Below are positions 4,769 to 5,490 of a stretch of DNA of 5,490 nucleotides, piece by piece. Positions within the stretch are counted from its first letter, which is position 1. Each line of letters opens with the position of its first letter. The DNA lies in the NCBI GenBank assembly GCA_013289785.1, contig JABCZE010000134.1, positions 1-5,490 on the forward strand, written 5' to 3'. The notes beneath the pieces are model-generated. The model had not been told where the DNA came from and did no database searches. It saw only the letters and a list, made by a program, of their open reading frames with translations. Origin of the DNA: Vulcanimicrobiota bacterium. GTDB taxonomy: Bacteria > Vulcanimicrobiota > Vulcanimicrobiia > Vulcanimicrobiales > Vulcanimicrobiaceae. The translations under genes and the position numbers were made by a program.

Positions 4769-5490
4769 CGCCTCGCGGGCGCGAGCGGCAAGCCGTTCGA
4801 GCTGCTCTTTCCCCGACAGGTACTGCACGGGCCAGGGCGCCTCTTCGTAGCCGAGTTGCGCCGCGGCGTGCAGCGTCCAGAAGGGATCGGCGAGATGCGG
4901 GCGGCCCAGCGCCACCAGATCGGCGCGGCCTCCGGCGAGGATCGCGTCGACCTGATCCACGTCGGTGATGTTTCCGACGGCCATCGTTGCGATTCCGACT
5001 TCGTTACGAATCCGATCCGAGTACGGCGTCTGAAACATGCGGCCGTAGACGGGCTTGGCATCCGGCGTGGTCTGCCCGGCCGAGACGTCAATGAGATCGG
5101 CGCCCTCCTCCTTGAACGCGCGGGCGATCTCGACGGCAGCGTTGCCGTCGATGCCGCCATCCACCCAATCCGTCGCCGAGATGCGCACCGACATCGGGCG
5201 TTCTTCCGGCCAAACCGCGCGCATCGCGCGGAAGACTTCCAGCGGGTAGCGCAGCCGATTCTCCAGCGAGCCGCCGTACTCGTCGCGGCGTTGGTTGCGT
5301 AGCGGCGTGATGAACGACGACAACAGATAGCCGTGAGCGCAGTGCAGCTCGAGCATGTCGAAACCCGCTTCGAGCCCCATGCCGGCAGCTCGTGCAAAGG
5401 CGTCGCGAATCTCGTCCATCTCCGCTCGGCTCAACTCCGCCGGCACCTGGTTTCGCGGCGAGTACGGAATCGCCGATGGCGCGACTACCG
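4760..5490 (-). CDS. OYE-type NADH:flavin oxidoreductase, probable C-terminal part of salicylyl-CoA 5-hydroxylase/anthraniloyl-CoA monooxygenase-like protein (5' end outside window)
   Basis: About 242 C-terminal residues are visible; the frame stays open to the right edge, where it reads [14 protein letters not shown]. This is an FMN-binding TIM-barrel flavoenzyme of the Old Yellow Enzyme family. Seen, counted from the edge: NQVP (about 14-17), [13 protein letters not shown] with its two histidines, the family signature [24 protein letters not shown], a region ending DVSAGQT, KPVYGRM, and the phosphate-binding segment [16 protein letters not shown] near the C-terminus, followed by [14 protein letters not shown]. 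From memory these match the reductase half of bifunctional salicylyl-CoA 5-hydroxylase/anthraniloyl-CoA monooxygenase proteins. In those, an N-terminal FAD monooxygenase hydroxylates the CoA-bound ring and the OYE domain reduces it. Whether the monooxygenase half is fused here lies outside the window, so a stand-alone OYE reductase is the alternative. The internal GTG at 5446 falls within a conserved stretch and is not the start. The stop overlaps the SDR start as GTGA. Confidence 0.9.
   Translation of the reverse strand, partial: VVAPSAIPYSPRNQVPAELSRAEMDEIRDAFARAAGMGLEAGFDMLELHCAHGYLLSSFITPLRNQRRDEYGGSLENRLRYPLEVFRAMRAVWPEERPMSVRISATDWVDGGIDGNAAVEIARAFKEEGADLIDVSAGQTTPDAKPVYGRMFQTPYSDRIRNEVGIATMAVGNITDVDQVDAILAGGRADLVALGRPHLADPFWTLHAAAQLGYEEAPWPVQYLSGKEQLERLAARAREAAS
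4771..4774 (-). promoter_or_regulatory. Shine-Dalgarno candidate for the SDR gene
   Basis: The minus strand reads GAGG here, seven bases before the GTG at 4763. It lies in the last codons of the oxidoreductase, just outside the repeat, while the start codon lies inside it. This supports GTG 4763 as the start and argues that the repeat-encoded N-terminus is really translated. Confidence 0.5.

Noticed and set aside
4856..5302. Plus-strand open frame (148 codons) opposite the oxidoreductase
   Set aside because: It is a shadow of the OYE gene, whose signature motifs are on the minus strand.

Overview
This looks like a GC-rich, gene-dense chromosomal fragment from an environmental bacterium. It holds six protein genes, five complete and one running off the right edge, and no gap over about 90 bases. 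I see no RNA gene, transposase, phage gene or CRISPR array. The taxon cannot be fixed from the sequence. The dispersed repeats, whose translation gives FDSAQDD/FDYAQDD peptides, recall uncultured environmental lineages (for example the WPS-2/Eremiobacterota group), but that is a low-confidence impression.

Layout. Left, minus strand: a crotonase-family enoyl-CoA hydratase-like gene (21-809) lies downstream of, and overlaps by ATGA, a small putative lipoprotein gene (806-1255). Centre, plus strand: a polytopic membrane protein of unknown function (1308-2348) overlaps by GTGA a PMT/ArnT-like GT-C glycosyltransferase (2345-3871). Right, minus strand: a short-chain dehydrogenase (3957-4763) overlaps by GTGA the 3' part of an Old Yellow Enzyme-type gene (4760 to the right edge). 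That last gene resembles the C-terminal domain of bifunctional salicylyl-CoA 5-hydroxylase / anthraniloyl-CoA monooxygenase-reductase.

How the genes fit. The oxidoreductase, the SDR and the crotonase each resemble members of one catabolic cluster acting on CoA-activated (amino/hydroxy)benzoates: ring hydroxylation and reduction, then beta-oxidation-like steps. Here the crotonase is separated from the other two by an unrelated envelope/glycosylation pair on the opposite strand and by the lipoprotein gene. The membrane protein and glycosyltransferase probably form one translationally coupled unit.

Most unusual feature. A short hairpin-forming repeat occurs at least five times, plus a half copy, always at gene ends or inside the SDR gene. 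One copy supplies the SDR start codon, the stop codon of the gene upstream and the SDR N-terminus. A second is read in frame inside the SDR Rossmann fold. A third supplies the SDR stop codon. Between copies, two paired stem positions change together (C-G to G-C), which is direct evidence that the element is maintained as a hairpin.
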